A DNA stretch of 64,000 nt from Cercophora sp. LCS_1. Its lineage: Eukaryota > Ascomycota > Sordariomycetes > Sordariales > Lasiosphaeriaceae. Of the stretch, positions 45,022-56,144 are shown one piece after another. The stretch spans positions 124,001 to 188,000 of the forward strand of contig JAPZLL010000035.1 in the NCBI GenBank assembly GCA_036250225.1, read 5' to 3'. The notes below the pieces were generated by a model. It was given only the letters and a program-made list of their open reading frames with translations, was not told the DNA's origin and ran no database searches. Numbering within the stretch: the stretch's first letter is position 1; the number at the start of each line of letters is the position of its first letter. The translations under genes and the position numbers were made by a program.

Positions 45022-47131
45022 ATGAGGCTGCTCCACACGACAACATACGAGCTTCACAGCTTCGTCTCACCGCCCTTCTACGCGATTTTGTCACATACAT
45101 GGGACGACGAAGAGATTCTATTTGAAGATGTCCAGCGGGGCGCCGAGTATTTGCATAGTTGCGGCAAAAAAGGCCTCGCCAAGCTGCTTGCCAGTTGCGC
45201 GGTTGCCAAGGGTGATGGCTGGAACTACATCTGGATCGATACCTGTTGCATCGACAAATCTAGCAGTGCAGAGCTTTCCGAGGCTATCAACTCCATGTTT
45301 CTGTTTTATGCCAACTCGCAGAGATGCATCGTCTTCCTTAGCGACTACGACAGCCAGTCAATGGCACTACCTGAGAGCAATTTGCGGTGGTTTACCAGAG
45401 GCTGGACCTTGCAAGAGCTCGTTGCGCCGTACGACCTGGTGTTTTATGATGCCCGTTGGAGTTGCGTCGGCTCCCGGTTCGGTTTGGCCGAAGACCTCTC
45501 TCGGAAGACGGGAATCGATCTTCTTGTTTTACGGCGACACCCCCAATCTTGTCCTCGAGCTGCCCTTTCCGCTGAATACTCAGCACCACGATACAAGGTC
45601 TGTGACGGCTGTCAGGTGATGAACGCCTCTCGCCGTCTCCTCGACAATTGCAGCGTCGCAACCCGCATGTCGTGGCTTGCTGACCGGCAGACCACAAGAG
45701 CTGAGGATATCGCATATTGTGTCATGGGATTATTCGACGTCCATCTTCCGTTGCTGTACGGCGAAGGTACCATCAAAGCTTTCCGAAGACTGCAGCTGGA
45801 AATCATCAATAACACAAACGACCAGTCAATTCTAATGTGGGGATACAATTGGGACCAGGCATGGAACCAAAAATCTGAGTTTATCAACGAACAACAATCC
45901 TCATCACGGAGAGTTCCTGGGCGCTCAATATCAAGGCAAGGAGTTCTAGCGGCGTTACCGTCGTATTTTCGATCACCCTGCCACCTTGGGCTGGACCTTA
46001 CAGAATCCTATACCATGGCAATATCTGGCTTGGATTTAATCATCGACGCGTTTTTAGGTCAATTCCCAGCAGCCCATGTGTTTGCTGGAACTAACCTTTC
46101 GCTCTTCGCACGACCCAGCGCATCCAACGAGTCATATGGGCCCCTATGGCTGGCGTTCTTGAACTGTCACGGTAATCGGGGCATCACAGCCACCAGGGCG
46201 ATTCTCCTTTCTCGGATATCAACCGACTCATTGATATTTCAACGAGTCAGACTCGGCGCCTTCTCGTGTTTCGAAGTCCACTCCAGGTCGCCCACTTCGG
46301 TCAAGGGTGTCTTCAAGGAAGGCGTCGACGACATAGTTACCTGTAAAATACCTCTTGCTTGCGGGAAAGGCTTGAGATTTGTCGGCTAATAGAGTAATAG
46401 TCGAGCTGGACCCCAGCAATTTCCAGCAGCAAAGAATCAAGATCAAACTTGCAATGGACCGGCCGCATCTTCCATACTCTCGCGGTTTGCAGCTTTTGAC
46501 TCCACCCATGACCATGAGTTTCAACCCGAACCACGCGCGTTGCAAATTGGACGAAGCAATTCCTTCGGCGGCCACGAACAACACCTACATCCCACCATCA
46601 CCTAATCCTTTCCACTCGGCAGTCCAGAAGGCTGTTACTCCGCCTACATCAACAATTATCACGGCGGCAACGAGATGGCTGTGTAGCCTCGACGGGCTTC
46701 AAACTAACCACGCCTCTTTCATAGTTCTCTGTGGCCTCACTAACGTCCCTTCCCTCGAAGAGGAAGCGAAAAGGCGAAATGCAGGCGTCGAGTCGCAATC
46801 ATACCAGGCGTACGAATGGTGGCAAGGAAGCCCGTCGGATAACTGGATCGACAGCAAAGACTCCCGTTCTTTTTGCTTCGTCATCCCGTCAGAGTCTCTC
46901 TCGTTACTCGAGGATCGAATCCCTCTATCTCGGTTAGCGCAAGAGTTCAAGGAGCAAAATCTTGATGACTTGACCACTAGTCTTCAATCATCCCATGAAG
47001 CTCAGATCGGCCCGCAGGCCGTGGTCAAGGCGAGATTCGAAAGAGTGGAGTTCTTGCAGAGGAAGTCATTTCACCTTATGATCGAGATGGTTGATCACCA
47101 ACCTGGTGAACCAACATCATTGGCAGCATAG
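45022..47131 (+). CDS. HET-domain protein (MRLL-type)
   Basis: Non-self recognition protein of the HET class. Start at 45022 because MRLLHTTTYELHSF is the standard opening; upstream in-frame ATGs reach 44677. The exon 45022-46342 carries YAILSHTWDDEEILFEDV, GWNYIWIDTCCIDKSSSAEL, INSMFLFYANSQRCIVFLSD, WFTRGWTLQELVAP and ...CVMGLFDVHLPLLYGEGTIK with FRRLQLEII. The frame stops at 46387; a GTAAAA...AATAG intron (46343-46400) in phase 1 lets it continue to 47131, giving about 683 residues. The second part (FELDPSNFQQQ...) is unassigned but open for 243 codons. If the intron is not used, the protein ends ...GKGLRFVG. No death-effector domain is recognisable at the C-terminus. Confidence 0.82.
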
Positions 47132-47342
47132 GTGTCTTGGTTTCATCGGGGGCGGCCCGTTTGGAGGAGAGCCAGGAACTCATCGGCACTCTTTTCTGAG
47201 GGGTATTCATTCGTGAGGTTCAGGACATCGGATAAGGACGTAAGATACCTTTGTGGTGACCTGGGGCCCACAATGAGTGGGATCTCGGCGTCGGGAAACT
47301 GCCGATGATCCACTTTCTCGCTCATACTTTTTATTCAACGCA

Positions 47343-47413
47343 GCGTCAGTGGTTTAGTGGTAAAATCCATCGTTGCCATCGATGGGCCCCGCGTTCGATT
47401 CGCGGCTGACGCA
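47343..47413 (+). tRNA. tRNA-Gly (anticodon GCC)
   Basis: Seventy-one bases fold as a tRNA without intron. The acceptor stem GCGTCAG pairs with CTGACGC, followed by discriminator A. The D arm contains TGGTTTAGTGG. The anticodon stem CATCG/CGATG encloses TTGCCAT with anticodon GCC. The T arm is CCGCG-TTCGATT-CGCGG. A T-run just downstream (about 47423-47429) fits a polymerase III terminator. Confidence 0.97.
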
Positions 47414-47423
47414 TGAAATTACC

Positions 47424-47429
47424 TTTTTT
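47424..47429 (+). terminator. Pol III terminator of tRNA-Gly
   Basis: Run of T about ten bases after the tRNA 3' end. Confidence 0.6.
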
Positions 47430-47716
47430 GCATTGTCTTTTTCCTCCCCCAGTCCAAGCCTGAGCAACACGGACTGCGGTACAAGAAGCCCTAACCTCGA
47501 ATTGTGAACCTCGAACCGTTGAAAGTACCCCGATCATTAATCCTCTCTTACACTTTTAACTCTTAGCTAGGTTAATACGTTAGTATTGTACATGCAGGTA
47601 TCCAGCCTCCTCCCATTTTATGTACTGTGTGCAACCACAACCCGCCTGATGATTGAAGAGACAACTACGTTATGGCATGCAATGGAAACTCCAGTCGGCA
47701 GCAAAGACAAACTGTC

Positions 47717-48787
47717 TCAAACAACAAAATAAAACACCGCTAGTACAGCCCCAACAATCGCCCGTAGGACTGGTCTCAAGCGATGACATCCGCTCCTCAT
47801 CGGCTCCCAACTTTCAGCTTCCGGGTTGCCCTGAATTGACATGCATGCGGCCTGCACAGTGGTTGTGTTGTCGTCCTTGTACACGACGCTCAAGACGGGA
47901 GTGACGCCGTCGATGCCTACCTAGATGGGGGCCTTTCGAGCTACCTAGAACTGGTTGGGGATGAGATGCTCCATACGCGCGGTACGAGTTCGGACGCGTA
48001 GGGTGGCAGCCGGACTGGTTATTGCTAGGCTTCACCACGTTGGTCGGCGCATCGGGCCAGAGAAGGGCGACACCGGTGAAGTTTGTGCCCGCCGTATTTC
48101 GGAGATACCAGCTCGAGCATTCGGTGTAACTTCCATTGGCGTGCTTTTCGACTCCCCTACCGCTCCGGGATTCCTCGGTGACGTGGTGTGCCAGGGCTTG
48201 GCAAAGTTCAGATGCTGGTTTTCGTCGTACTTGAATCGTTGGAACGTGTCCGTCAGGACCTTGAAGCAAGCTCCGTTGCTGCCGTCGAGGCCCCACCCGC
48301 ATTTAGTCGTGTTAGTCCGTTCTTCCTTGACCGAGCTCGTAAAGGTGTGAAAGAGGCTCTGCCAGATCAGGAGACACCCGACGTTGACCGACTCGGGCTG
48401 GTTGAGATCGAAGCTGGCCAGCTTTCCGATCAGGAAGTGGAAGTCAAACTCAGCTAGGGTGTTGAACCTGCCGTCGGGATAGTCGGGGCCTTCGGGTCGT
48501 GTTCGTCCCACTGTGAGGGACAGCTGGACATCGTTGTCGGGCACATCAAAAACGTTCTCGGCAACGCCTACGGCGCCAAAGCCAGGGGCTCCTCCCACGG
48601 AGCAGTCTGCAAGATCCCAGTCTCTCGGCACGGGCTCGTCTCCGTATGTGGCGTTCGGGCATCCAACTTCTCGGCAGCCAGCAAGCTGGATGTCGCGGTT
48701 CCACTGCCAGTCTGGCTCGGCTGTCTGCGCTACGGCTGTGCAGATGGTGGTCGCCCCAACCAGGGCAAGATTGAGAGTTATGAACAT
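47717..48787 (-). CDS. Secreted, probably GPI-anchored protein of unknown function
   Basis: I read three exons: 48787-48231, 48156-48036 and 47920-47717, with introns GTACGA...GGTAG and GTGAAG...CTAG; about 293 residues. A signal peptide (MFITLNLALVGATTICTAVA) leads into a Cys-containing ectodomain: WQWNRDIQLAGCREVGCPN, NVFDVPDNDVQLSLTVG, FDFHFLIGKLASFDL, TTKCGWGLDGSNGACFKVL, then YTECSSWYLRNTAGTNFTGV after the first splice. The last exon encodes VGIDGVTPVLSVVYKDDN, a small-residue stretch and a hydrophobic end (AIVGAVLAVFYFVV) typical of a GPI signal. Without these introns the frame shifts twice. I do not recognise the family. A wall or surface role is likely. Confidence 0.65.
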
Positions 48788-51713
48788 GGTATACCGCGTT
48801 GCAAAATTGTATGGAGGGCGAGTTCTTAGTGGGATGACAGAAAAAACGCCTTCAACAACAACTCACATCACCTCCTTTTAAGGCACCACTCCTCTTGCTG
48901 TGATATAGCAGGCAGAGCTCATGCCATGCGGCCGACAGCATGAATAGGCCTAAGATGCTGTGTCATTGCCTCACCAATTCATATCCAAAAACTGGTTTTT
49001 CTGCGTTGTTACCACACTGTCGGGGCCGCGTTGGGAGCGTCCCATGGTCCTGCCAAGGGTCGGGAGTTGCGAGGTCCAATCGCTTAGATTCAACCCAGCC
49101 AGCCCGTTGGCCCGTTGTTGACATGTCCGACATGTTGGTTCCCCCTCCTGTGATGTCATCAATATCGCCCACGCACCGCACACAACCAACAGATCGGCCC
49201 GGACCTTTTCTCTTTTCCATCGGGAAACTTTCGAGGCTCATTCTGCCCGAATTAGTTTGCGTCTGCTTTATTTCCACTCACCTCGCTAGGAAATTCGCTG
49301 ACTGATATCTCAAACATCAAAGCGCATGACAGACGAGGACCCCTGCGAGATGACTGTTATCCCCGGAACAGGAGAGTTTGACCTAGGAAGTGTGCAGATC
49401 CGGTGTAAGTTGTGATAAGATAGCGAGCCTGTGAAGTTGACAGCCTGGGAAAAAAAGAGCTCCGGTGATAGTAATGGCATTGAAAGTTTACGGGTAAATT
49501 TCAGGCAGAAATCTCATGTATCTTTGCATCAGTGTGGTTCTGAGGTTCGGAGAGTTGGCGCATCAGGGGTAGCCGATGACTAATGACTCCAAATCCTGTC
49601 ACCGGTCGAGTATGCAATCCAAATGAACTTACAAACCTTCAATCCTTGAATCTTACAGTGGTGTTCAGATTGTGCCACTTAGGGTCATCCCTCGGCCAAA
49701 ACCAAAATGGAAGGAGCGTTGCAATACGGACGGCGCACGGGCAGGCAGCAATGCTTCCTGCCTGCTTCCTGCCTACCTAACCAATCCGGAGGGATAAAGA
49801 AGCAAGGAGAGAAGTTGGAAAGCGGATTGAGTGAGGAGGATGTGACATAAAAAGAACCGGCTGGCTTAGTAATAAAAATGGTGGGTGATGGGTTTCTTGT
49901 ACCAGCACCGCCGCAAACAGACTGATAGATGACCAAAGAAAAATTGGATCAAAGAAAGTGGACCCCTTTTGGCGACTCCTTGCCGGTAACTATCGAAATA
50001 CAAGTGTAGCTCTGTGCCCTTGCCTGTCCGGGGGGGAGATAGCAACAGGTCAGTTTTGCTCTCTCAACTAGGCAGTTTTGCCTCATCTCTCAGGTGTCGC
50101 TTCGCGCCACCGTCTTGTCGGACAAAGGGAAGAGATGGGAACCCACCAATTGCTCGTCAGCCACGTTTGCGCAGTTGCTCGTTTGGGGAAAGAGTGGTGA
50201 GAACTTGTCATTTTTCCTTTTTGACAGGCAACATCTCACTTTTTTTTTTCTCTCTTACGAGCGCAATCTCCGCGCTCCTGTATGTTGCCAGAGATGGAGT
50301 TGACACGGCATTTGTTCCACCCTCCGAGTTCTGACACACCCGTTTGTTTCCTCCATATTCAAGCGAGAGCAATCCATCGTTTTCTTTCTTCTCGGCGGTG
50401 AGTTGGTCAAGTGTCTGCTCGAAACGGAGCGCTGATGCCACCGCCGAGGGAGCAGAGCTGCCACAGAGTCAGTCCCCCAGACCTTTGGGCATATAAAGCC
50501 GGCCTTCACTCTCGCTGGTCTGAACTCAACTTCATCCTCGCCACTCAGTTTTGTCCTGCTTCACTGCTGCCAATCCAAGCTCAACCTCGCATTCACCACA
50601 CTGAACCCGGCCCTCACCTTCTCAATACCCAACGTTTCGATTCGTCGCGATATCTCAGCGTGCATCTTCTCTTGGATTACCTAGTGCATCGTGCAACACT
50701 CCGCAGTAATGTGAGCATCCGCTTTCTCAGTTTAACCCCCGCTGCTTTACTTGTTGGCGGGCGCTTAACAGAAAAGTAAAACATTCAACAGACCGATAAA
50801 TGCTAACTTTTTGTAGGTGTCGCTTCCAATACTCTTTGCTCCAGCAGGGCGGTAACGATGGAGGAAAGGTGGTGGTGGTCTCGTTGGTGAAACAGGAATG
50901 GGTAGACTGTGGCATGTCGTCTTGCACAACTTCCAAGGATAAGCGGCAGTGGGTTTCTTTGTCCTGGTCTGTACTTGGCGACAAGAGAAGTATGAGAATT
51001 CAGGGGCACAAGTCAATACTTGGCCTGTTTGGTAGTAAGGCTTAGGGTTTGCCCTCAACCAACCACGTTCCGGATTCGTCTCATACAGCCAGGCTGTTCC
51101 ACTCTGTTGAAATGTTCTTCTCTTGTGCTCGCTCTGTTATCTCCCCAGCTCCAAGATATTTTGAGGGTTTAGGGGCTGGAGAACTTTTGCCTCCTGGAGA
51201 CCACCAACACCCACATTCCAGGCTTCTTAGCCATATTCGACCCCGTGCTAGGCTTCGTTAGCGACGGCAAAGGCGGCAGCAAAAAGGGTGGGTTCCCACG
51301 CGGGGCAGTGCCATCACAGGCCTGCGGCACCCCTGTACTATAGATACTAGGAGGGACTTGCCAGCAGGGGGCGTGGCTGGGAAGACTTTGATGGTATGGT
51401 TGCCCGCGGTCGGCACCTCACTGAGATTTCGCACCTGAAGTTACTTATGGTGTACGTTTAGGTCTAGTTGTATTCGCAAGCCAAAAACTAGAACCGGACC
51501 TGAAAGGAAGAGAACAAGCACAGATGACGTGGGTGAGGTCATTGTCACAGAGTTGGGAGGTTCTGTGGACCGTGGTTCGGGTTTTGAAGGCGATCAAATC
51601 AAGCTCCGCTCCTTCCCCTTCAGCACCGGCGGTCTGCGCACTCCAAGGCCCACAGCTTATCTGAGATTCAGCTATCTCTCCAGGCTAGCAGTTCCGATTA
51701 GCTGGCGACTACT
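48788..51713. other. Gene-poor region
   Basis: 2.9 kb without a protein-coding gene I can support. A promoter-like TATAAA with a downstream leader and an intron-like segment lies at 50490-50817 (separate entry). Elsewhere the open frames are short and motif-free. Confidence 0.5.
50491..50817 (+). promoter_or_regulatory. Promoter-like TATA box with leader and intron-like segment
   Basis: ATATAAAG at about 50491-50498 is followed by a C/T/A-rich stretch typical of fungal 5' leaders. Then comes a well-formed intron from 50710 (GTGAGC) to about 50817 (branch GCTAAC, acceptor TTTTTGTAG). The flanking sequence contains no long open frame, so this could be a non-coding transcript or the 5' end of a lost gene. 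Confidence 0.35.
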
Positions 51714-52275
51714 TTGGTTGTAAAAGCCGCTGTCAAGATTCGGAGGCTTCGTCGCTCTCCATCATCACCGCCGACCAACAACGACAACCATACCAACCTC
51801 GCACTTCTGGCCAGCGCGCCCAAGCCCGGGCCGTCGCTCATACTACGAATTGACCAGAAACTAACGCACAGCATTGACGTCGCGGGCGCGCGATTGCCGG
51901 CGTGCGTAATTCGACTGAACAGGACTGCGCGATGCGGTGGCCGGAGAAATGCGCCATCACAACCACCACGAAACACAATCGACCCACATACTCGTCCACA
52001 CACTCTGCCCACACCAACCCCAGTACGTTCAATTCCTTAAATTTGAATCATACTGACAATCAGCTTTTTTGATGCAGCACTCCGCAGTCCCCGGGCGGCC
52101 GACTGACCGATCAATACGCACACCTTGCAAGGGGGGCATCGCGGACAAACTATCACGTCGCTTGTGTGGTCGTTGGATGGGGAACGGATCGCGTCTGCTT
52201 TCCTTGATGGCCCTTTGAGTGTTGTGGGGAAAGATACCAGTTCTCCCCTGGAGCATCAGCGCCGGGTTTGGGTTT
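51714..52275 (+). pseudogene. Possible relic of a WD40-repeat gene
   Basis: A convincing intron (52023-52077, donor GTACGT, branch TACTGAC, acceptor GATGCAG) is followed by a frame reading HTLQGGHRGQTITSLVWSLD and GERIASAFLDGPLSVVGKD, which resembles one WD40 blade (GH...V-x-S-L-x-W-S-x-D-G). It is closed by stops on both sides, and no further blade is found. It may descend from a THOC3/Tex1-like gene, but one blade cannot establish this. Confidence 0.35.
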
Positions 52276-52949
52276 GAGTCACTAGTGCAGGTCCTAGTTC
52301 AAGAGACAGAGGACCTGGAAGGACTTGATGAGCGTGGATACTCAGCGGAGGAAAAGGCAGCTGTCACTAGGGCGTACGGATACGAGGAATCGTCGGTGGA
52401 AGTGTATGCTCCTCTATATTTATTCGTTCTTATTATCACCGAGGAGATCAAGGCGCTCTGGGAACTTTCCGGCGAGGCCAAGCTCTAGATTTGATGACTG
52501 GGTATGGAAGTTGAGCGAAAGATGGGCATGTGGATGGACTGGTGGTAATGAGATCTCACACTCCTATTATAATTCCAACTTTTAACGGGATAGGGGTTTG
52601 ATAGAAGTCTAAGCCTACACAAAATATTAGAACGTCGATTTGTCCACGCTATCTGACCCTCTGAACAGCAAAGACAAAACAGACGAGGGATTTTTGGCAT
52701 ATACCGACAGGCGACTCACCAGTGGAGCAAGGCCTTGTATATGCAGCAAGCCCACAAGCGTTCCAAAAGTCTCCAACATCCTGATGCGATTGGACCCTTG
52801 CCAATTTAACCAAGACCCTCTGCAGCACCGCAAACCTCACCACGGCATTCAAAAGACACACAGCACCATGCAAATAAGCAAAGGCTCCCGTGGAACTAAA
52901 TATTCTCTAATCTATTTATAGAAAACTAACGACGACGAGTATGAGACCC

Positions 52950-53483
52950 TTAGGAAGTCGAGCGAGACCTTGTCGTCAGTGGGACCCAGTATAGCCTGTC
53001 TTCCTCCCAAAACCCGAACTGGCGGGCCATTTCTTCATTGGTTATTTCATCACCCCCATAGTAATACCTTTGTTGTACCACATTGCCATCACCTTGTCCA
53101 TAGTGCCTATCGCAATGTGTAGTTGAAGAAACTGCAGGTTCCGCCCCCGTTGCGTATTGAGCAGGGTGTCCTTGTACGTCCTCATATGTTACGGTAGGCG
53201 CAGACTTTCCCTCGTTGCCTTCCTCTTCATAATCTCCCCCGTCGCCGAAAAAAGGACTTAGAGTCGAAATAGCCGTATTCAGAGTTGCCGAAGAAAGTAC
53301 CTAGAGGGTAGGAACAGCGGTTCTGAGGTTGTGGCATACATCCTGGTTGATTGCATGCCTGGCTTTATTGCTCAACCCTGTTCGTGCAGCCGTACATAGC
53401 CTTCTTGAAGCATGGAAAGGTGTGTCCTGTGCGGGTGGCTCCATGCACCCTTCTTGACAATATGGCCGACCTGCTTTTATCAA
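52950..53483 (-). pseudogene. Unidentified coding relic with a single TAG
   Basis: A minus-strand frame runs from 53483 to a TAA at 52950, interrupted only by a TAG at 53303-53301. The text across it (NLRTAVPTL-stop-VLSSATLNTAISTLSP) looks continuous, as if CAG had become TAG. Alternatively CCTACCCTCTAG is a splice acceptor and 53300-52950 (117 codons, no internal ATG start) is a last exon. Its product is acidic, Tyr/Gly-rich and ends RSRSTS. Family unknown. Confidence 0.35.
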
Positions 53484-53553
53484 GAGGAAACTTTAGCCGG
53501 CGTGACTGAAAAGGGGCCTCTGAGGCTGTGTTGCAGAGGCGAATTGGATCACC

Positions 53554-54944
53554 CTAGCTCAGGGAAAGCTCAGGGCAAATCGGCCACAGCTCACCCCAGC
53601 TCAGGATGACGGACGAAAAAGGAAATTTCGGGTGCCCAGATTCGTCGCAGGAAACCAGGCTGGTGTCGCCCAGTTCGTCAACGAGCTCCGCCATCTGCAC
53701 GGCCCTCGTCGATATTTGCCAGGGAAAGGGAAGGGCGGTATCCGAGTGCAGCCAGGCAGAGACGCTGATCAGGAGACGCCCATCAAACAGATCGAAGGCA
53801 TCCCATTCAAGGTCCGCAAAGTCTCCGCTGAACCAAGACGCAAGGCCGCCTCGAGCAGCGTCAAAGAAGTTGGTCAGGAACCGGCTTCCAGTATTCATGG
53901 CTCCGACCATATCCTCTTTGGCAAAGCTCCGCTGATCGAGACTGCAGTGGCGCAGAGCGGAGAGATAAAGAAGAAGAGCAACGCTTTGTTTGTGGCAGGG
54001 GATCCCATCTGTGATTTTGTCTCCGGTGCCTGCATCCACGGGAGATAACAGTACGGATGCGAGTGCAGACAGCGAAATGAACTCCCTGGCTGTGAGATAT
54101 CGGGCGGCGTCAAGTGCGGCAAGCTTCTTCATAATCTTCAGCATTAGCTGCTTGGCGGAGGGCAAGTCCGTATGGGCATACAGGTGGTCGCATTCATGGG
54201 TGGGCTTTATTTCGACACTGGGGGTTACAACGGGGAGGTATACCTGTGGGGAGCAGCTGATTAGTATCAAATTGAACCTAGAATACCAGCAGCTGGGTAT
54301 CAAACCTTGGAGCTCTTAAACTCAATGTCCTCGATAAAGGCAATATAACACCCAGCAGAGGCTATATAATGCAACATCCCGAGGGGTGTTCCGCCGTCTA
54401 CTTTGCCCCCAATTCTTGGGTGTGCATTAGAGCCGAGGAAAAAGTAAATGGGGTTGTCTTTGAGATATCTGCGGAGTGAGCTTCTCTCGAGACCCGGAAA
54501 TAAATAGCTGAGGGTCGTAGAACTGCCGTCTCCGAAGTGTACGGGGCGAGAGAGGTGTTCGATGAGGACTTCTCGGGCAAGACGGTACTTGCTGACGAGC
54601 GAGGGTGACGCTTGGAGTTGGGCAGGAATGCAAATGTCGGCCTCGTCGCTAAACCAGAGGACGTGGAAGACGCAGCCACGGTCCCCCAACTTCGCAAGCA
54701 GCACCTCGACAGCGTGAACGGCGTGGAGAAGCTGGAATCCATCTACAGCAGAGAGCTGTTAATAGCATTATGGTAGCAAAGAAATAGGGACCAACTCGCA
54801 GCCAAAATCGACGCCGGCGCTGTCAACACAATGTGCCAGGAGCGCCTCGCCATAGATGCCAAACAGACTTCCGCCGGCAAAGTCGCCGACGATGTCAAGC
54901 TTGATGGGCTGGAGAGATGCGCGCCACCGTTCGAAATCTGTCAT
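53554..54944 (-). pseudogene. N-terminal part of a DDX60-like helicase family protein, truncated
   Basis: Read as 54944-54792, 54731-54306 and 54243-53554, about 422 residues. It matches the N-terminal PIN-like region of fungal DDX60-type ATP-dependent RNA helicases: MTDFERWRASLQPIKLDIVG, DFAGGSLFGIYGEALLAHC, LLHAVHAVEVLLAKLGDRGC, VFHVLWFSDEADICIP, KYRLAREVLIEHL, DLFDGRLLISVSAWL. It then stops (ELSLS) where family members, usually over 1,500 residues, continue into the helicase core; no helicase motif follows. A GTGAGC donor lies 40 bases before the stop, so a further exon is possible, but the next acceptor (53304) leads to unrelated sequence. The first splice is ambiguous: the usual DGFQLLHAV is present in DNA but would need a frameshift. 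The upstream frame to 55166 has no ATG. Confidence 0.6.
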
Positions 54945-55232
54945 CTTGTACCTACCGCGCTGTCTCGGCTCGCAGGGTGGGCAAGACAGACTAGCAGCAT
55001 GGAGAATGGAAGTTGCGTTGAAACGCGGTGCGGGGTTGCGTCCAAACTTGGAACCAACGTTGACGAGAGAGGTAGGCCTCACTGCATGGCCGTCAGCCCT
55101 GAAAAACGTCGCAAACGCATGTTGCAACGAAACAGCAGCTATCCAATCACCTCCCTGAAGCACCACATATCTTCATCCCCGCAGACCCGGGCCAAAGAAC
55201 TGCCATCGATTTCCGCCTCCATGGTCACTTGA

Positions 55233-55616
55233 ATCCGCTCTCACGCCTAATTACGGAACTCATGGCACCTACACACTACGCCAACCTTCCAAAAGGAATG
55301 CCAGAATTCTAAGGTTACGGCTTAGAATTGCAACTGTGGATTATATAGCCAGCCTGCCGTGACATGTAGTTATAGTGTGTTTGTAGATAATATATTTAAA
55401 ATCTTGATAAAAACAATTTTTATTTAAGAGGTTCTTGGGCTTCTTTCATAAACAACTTTTAGCAGTGAATCCAGTGTGGCTTATCGTGTGTTTAAAGGGT
55501 AGAACTTTACAGCTATTAGCTTTTGGGGCTGTCAGCTTCCGAAGGGGCTGGTAATTCATGACATCCCGACTTGGTTAGGGTGCTCGTGTAGATGCAGAAT
55601 TTAACCGGCTCTTGCT
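55233..55616. other. AT-rich gap
   Basis: About 380 bases, AT-rich, especially 55370-55440. No feature seen. Confidence 0.45.
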
Positions 55617-56144
55617 GTGCGGCTCTGCACTCTCATCTCTGACAGGGCGCTGATACGAATTCTTGGGCTACCTAATGTGAGCACAACCGCCCTCTCTCAC
55701 AATGTTGATCAGTCTTTTCGTTGTCCCACTGCCGTTTTACTCTCTTTCAAGCACCCACAGTCGACTTGTTCGACATTTGCCTACCGCCAAACCCACGAAC
55801 GCCACCAACGGTCTGGTCATACAGCAGAGAACTGTCTATCATGGTTTCATCAGCAAGAGAGCGGAATCTTTGGGTCCGCGTTACAAACAGCGGCAAATTC
55901 AGGTTGCACTAAAATTGTACAGCTGCTGTTGGAAAAAGGAGCAGACATCAACGCGGCCGGTGGAAAGTACAGGACCGCGCTGAATGCTGCCATTTTTAGG
56001 GGTTTTTGGGACCTTGTCGAGCTTCTTCTTGAAAAGGGGGCAACGCCAGACTGTCATCGGATTTCTGAGTCTGATGAGGAATGGCTCTCTACTATCCACC
56101 GGGATGAAGGTCAAGCGGTTGTCGACCGGTATCGAGTGTTTTAG
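55617..56144 (+). pseudogene. Ankyrin-repeat fragment
   Basis: The frame contains SALQTAANSGCTKIVQLLLE-KGADINAAGG and TALNAAIFRGFWDLVELLLE-KGATPDC, two clear ankyrin repeats of the kind ending fungal NACHT/ankyrin proteins, then a short tail to VDRYRVF. Upstream sequence (HNVDQSFRCP...) has no NACHT or other domain. A stand-alone gene would be very short, so this is probably the surviving 3' end of a larger gene. Confidence 0.6.

Noticed and set aside
52219..52488. 89-codon plus-strand frame (acidic, LYLFVLIITEEI)
   Set aside because: No similarity recognised; it follows the WD40-like relic in another frame and probably is chance or decayed sequence.
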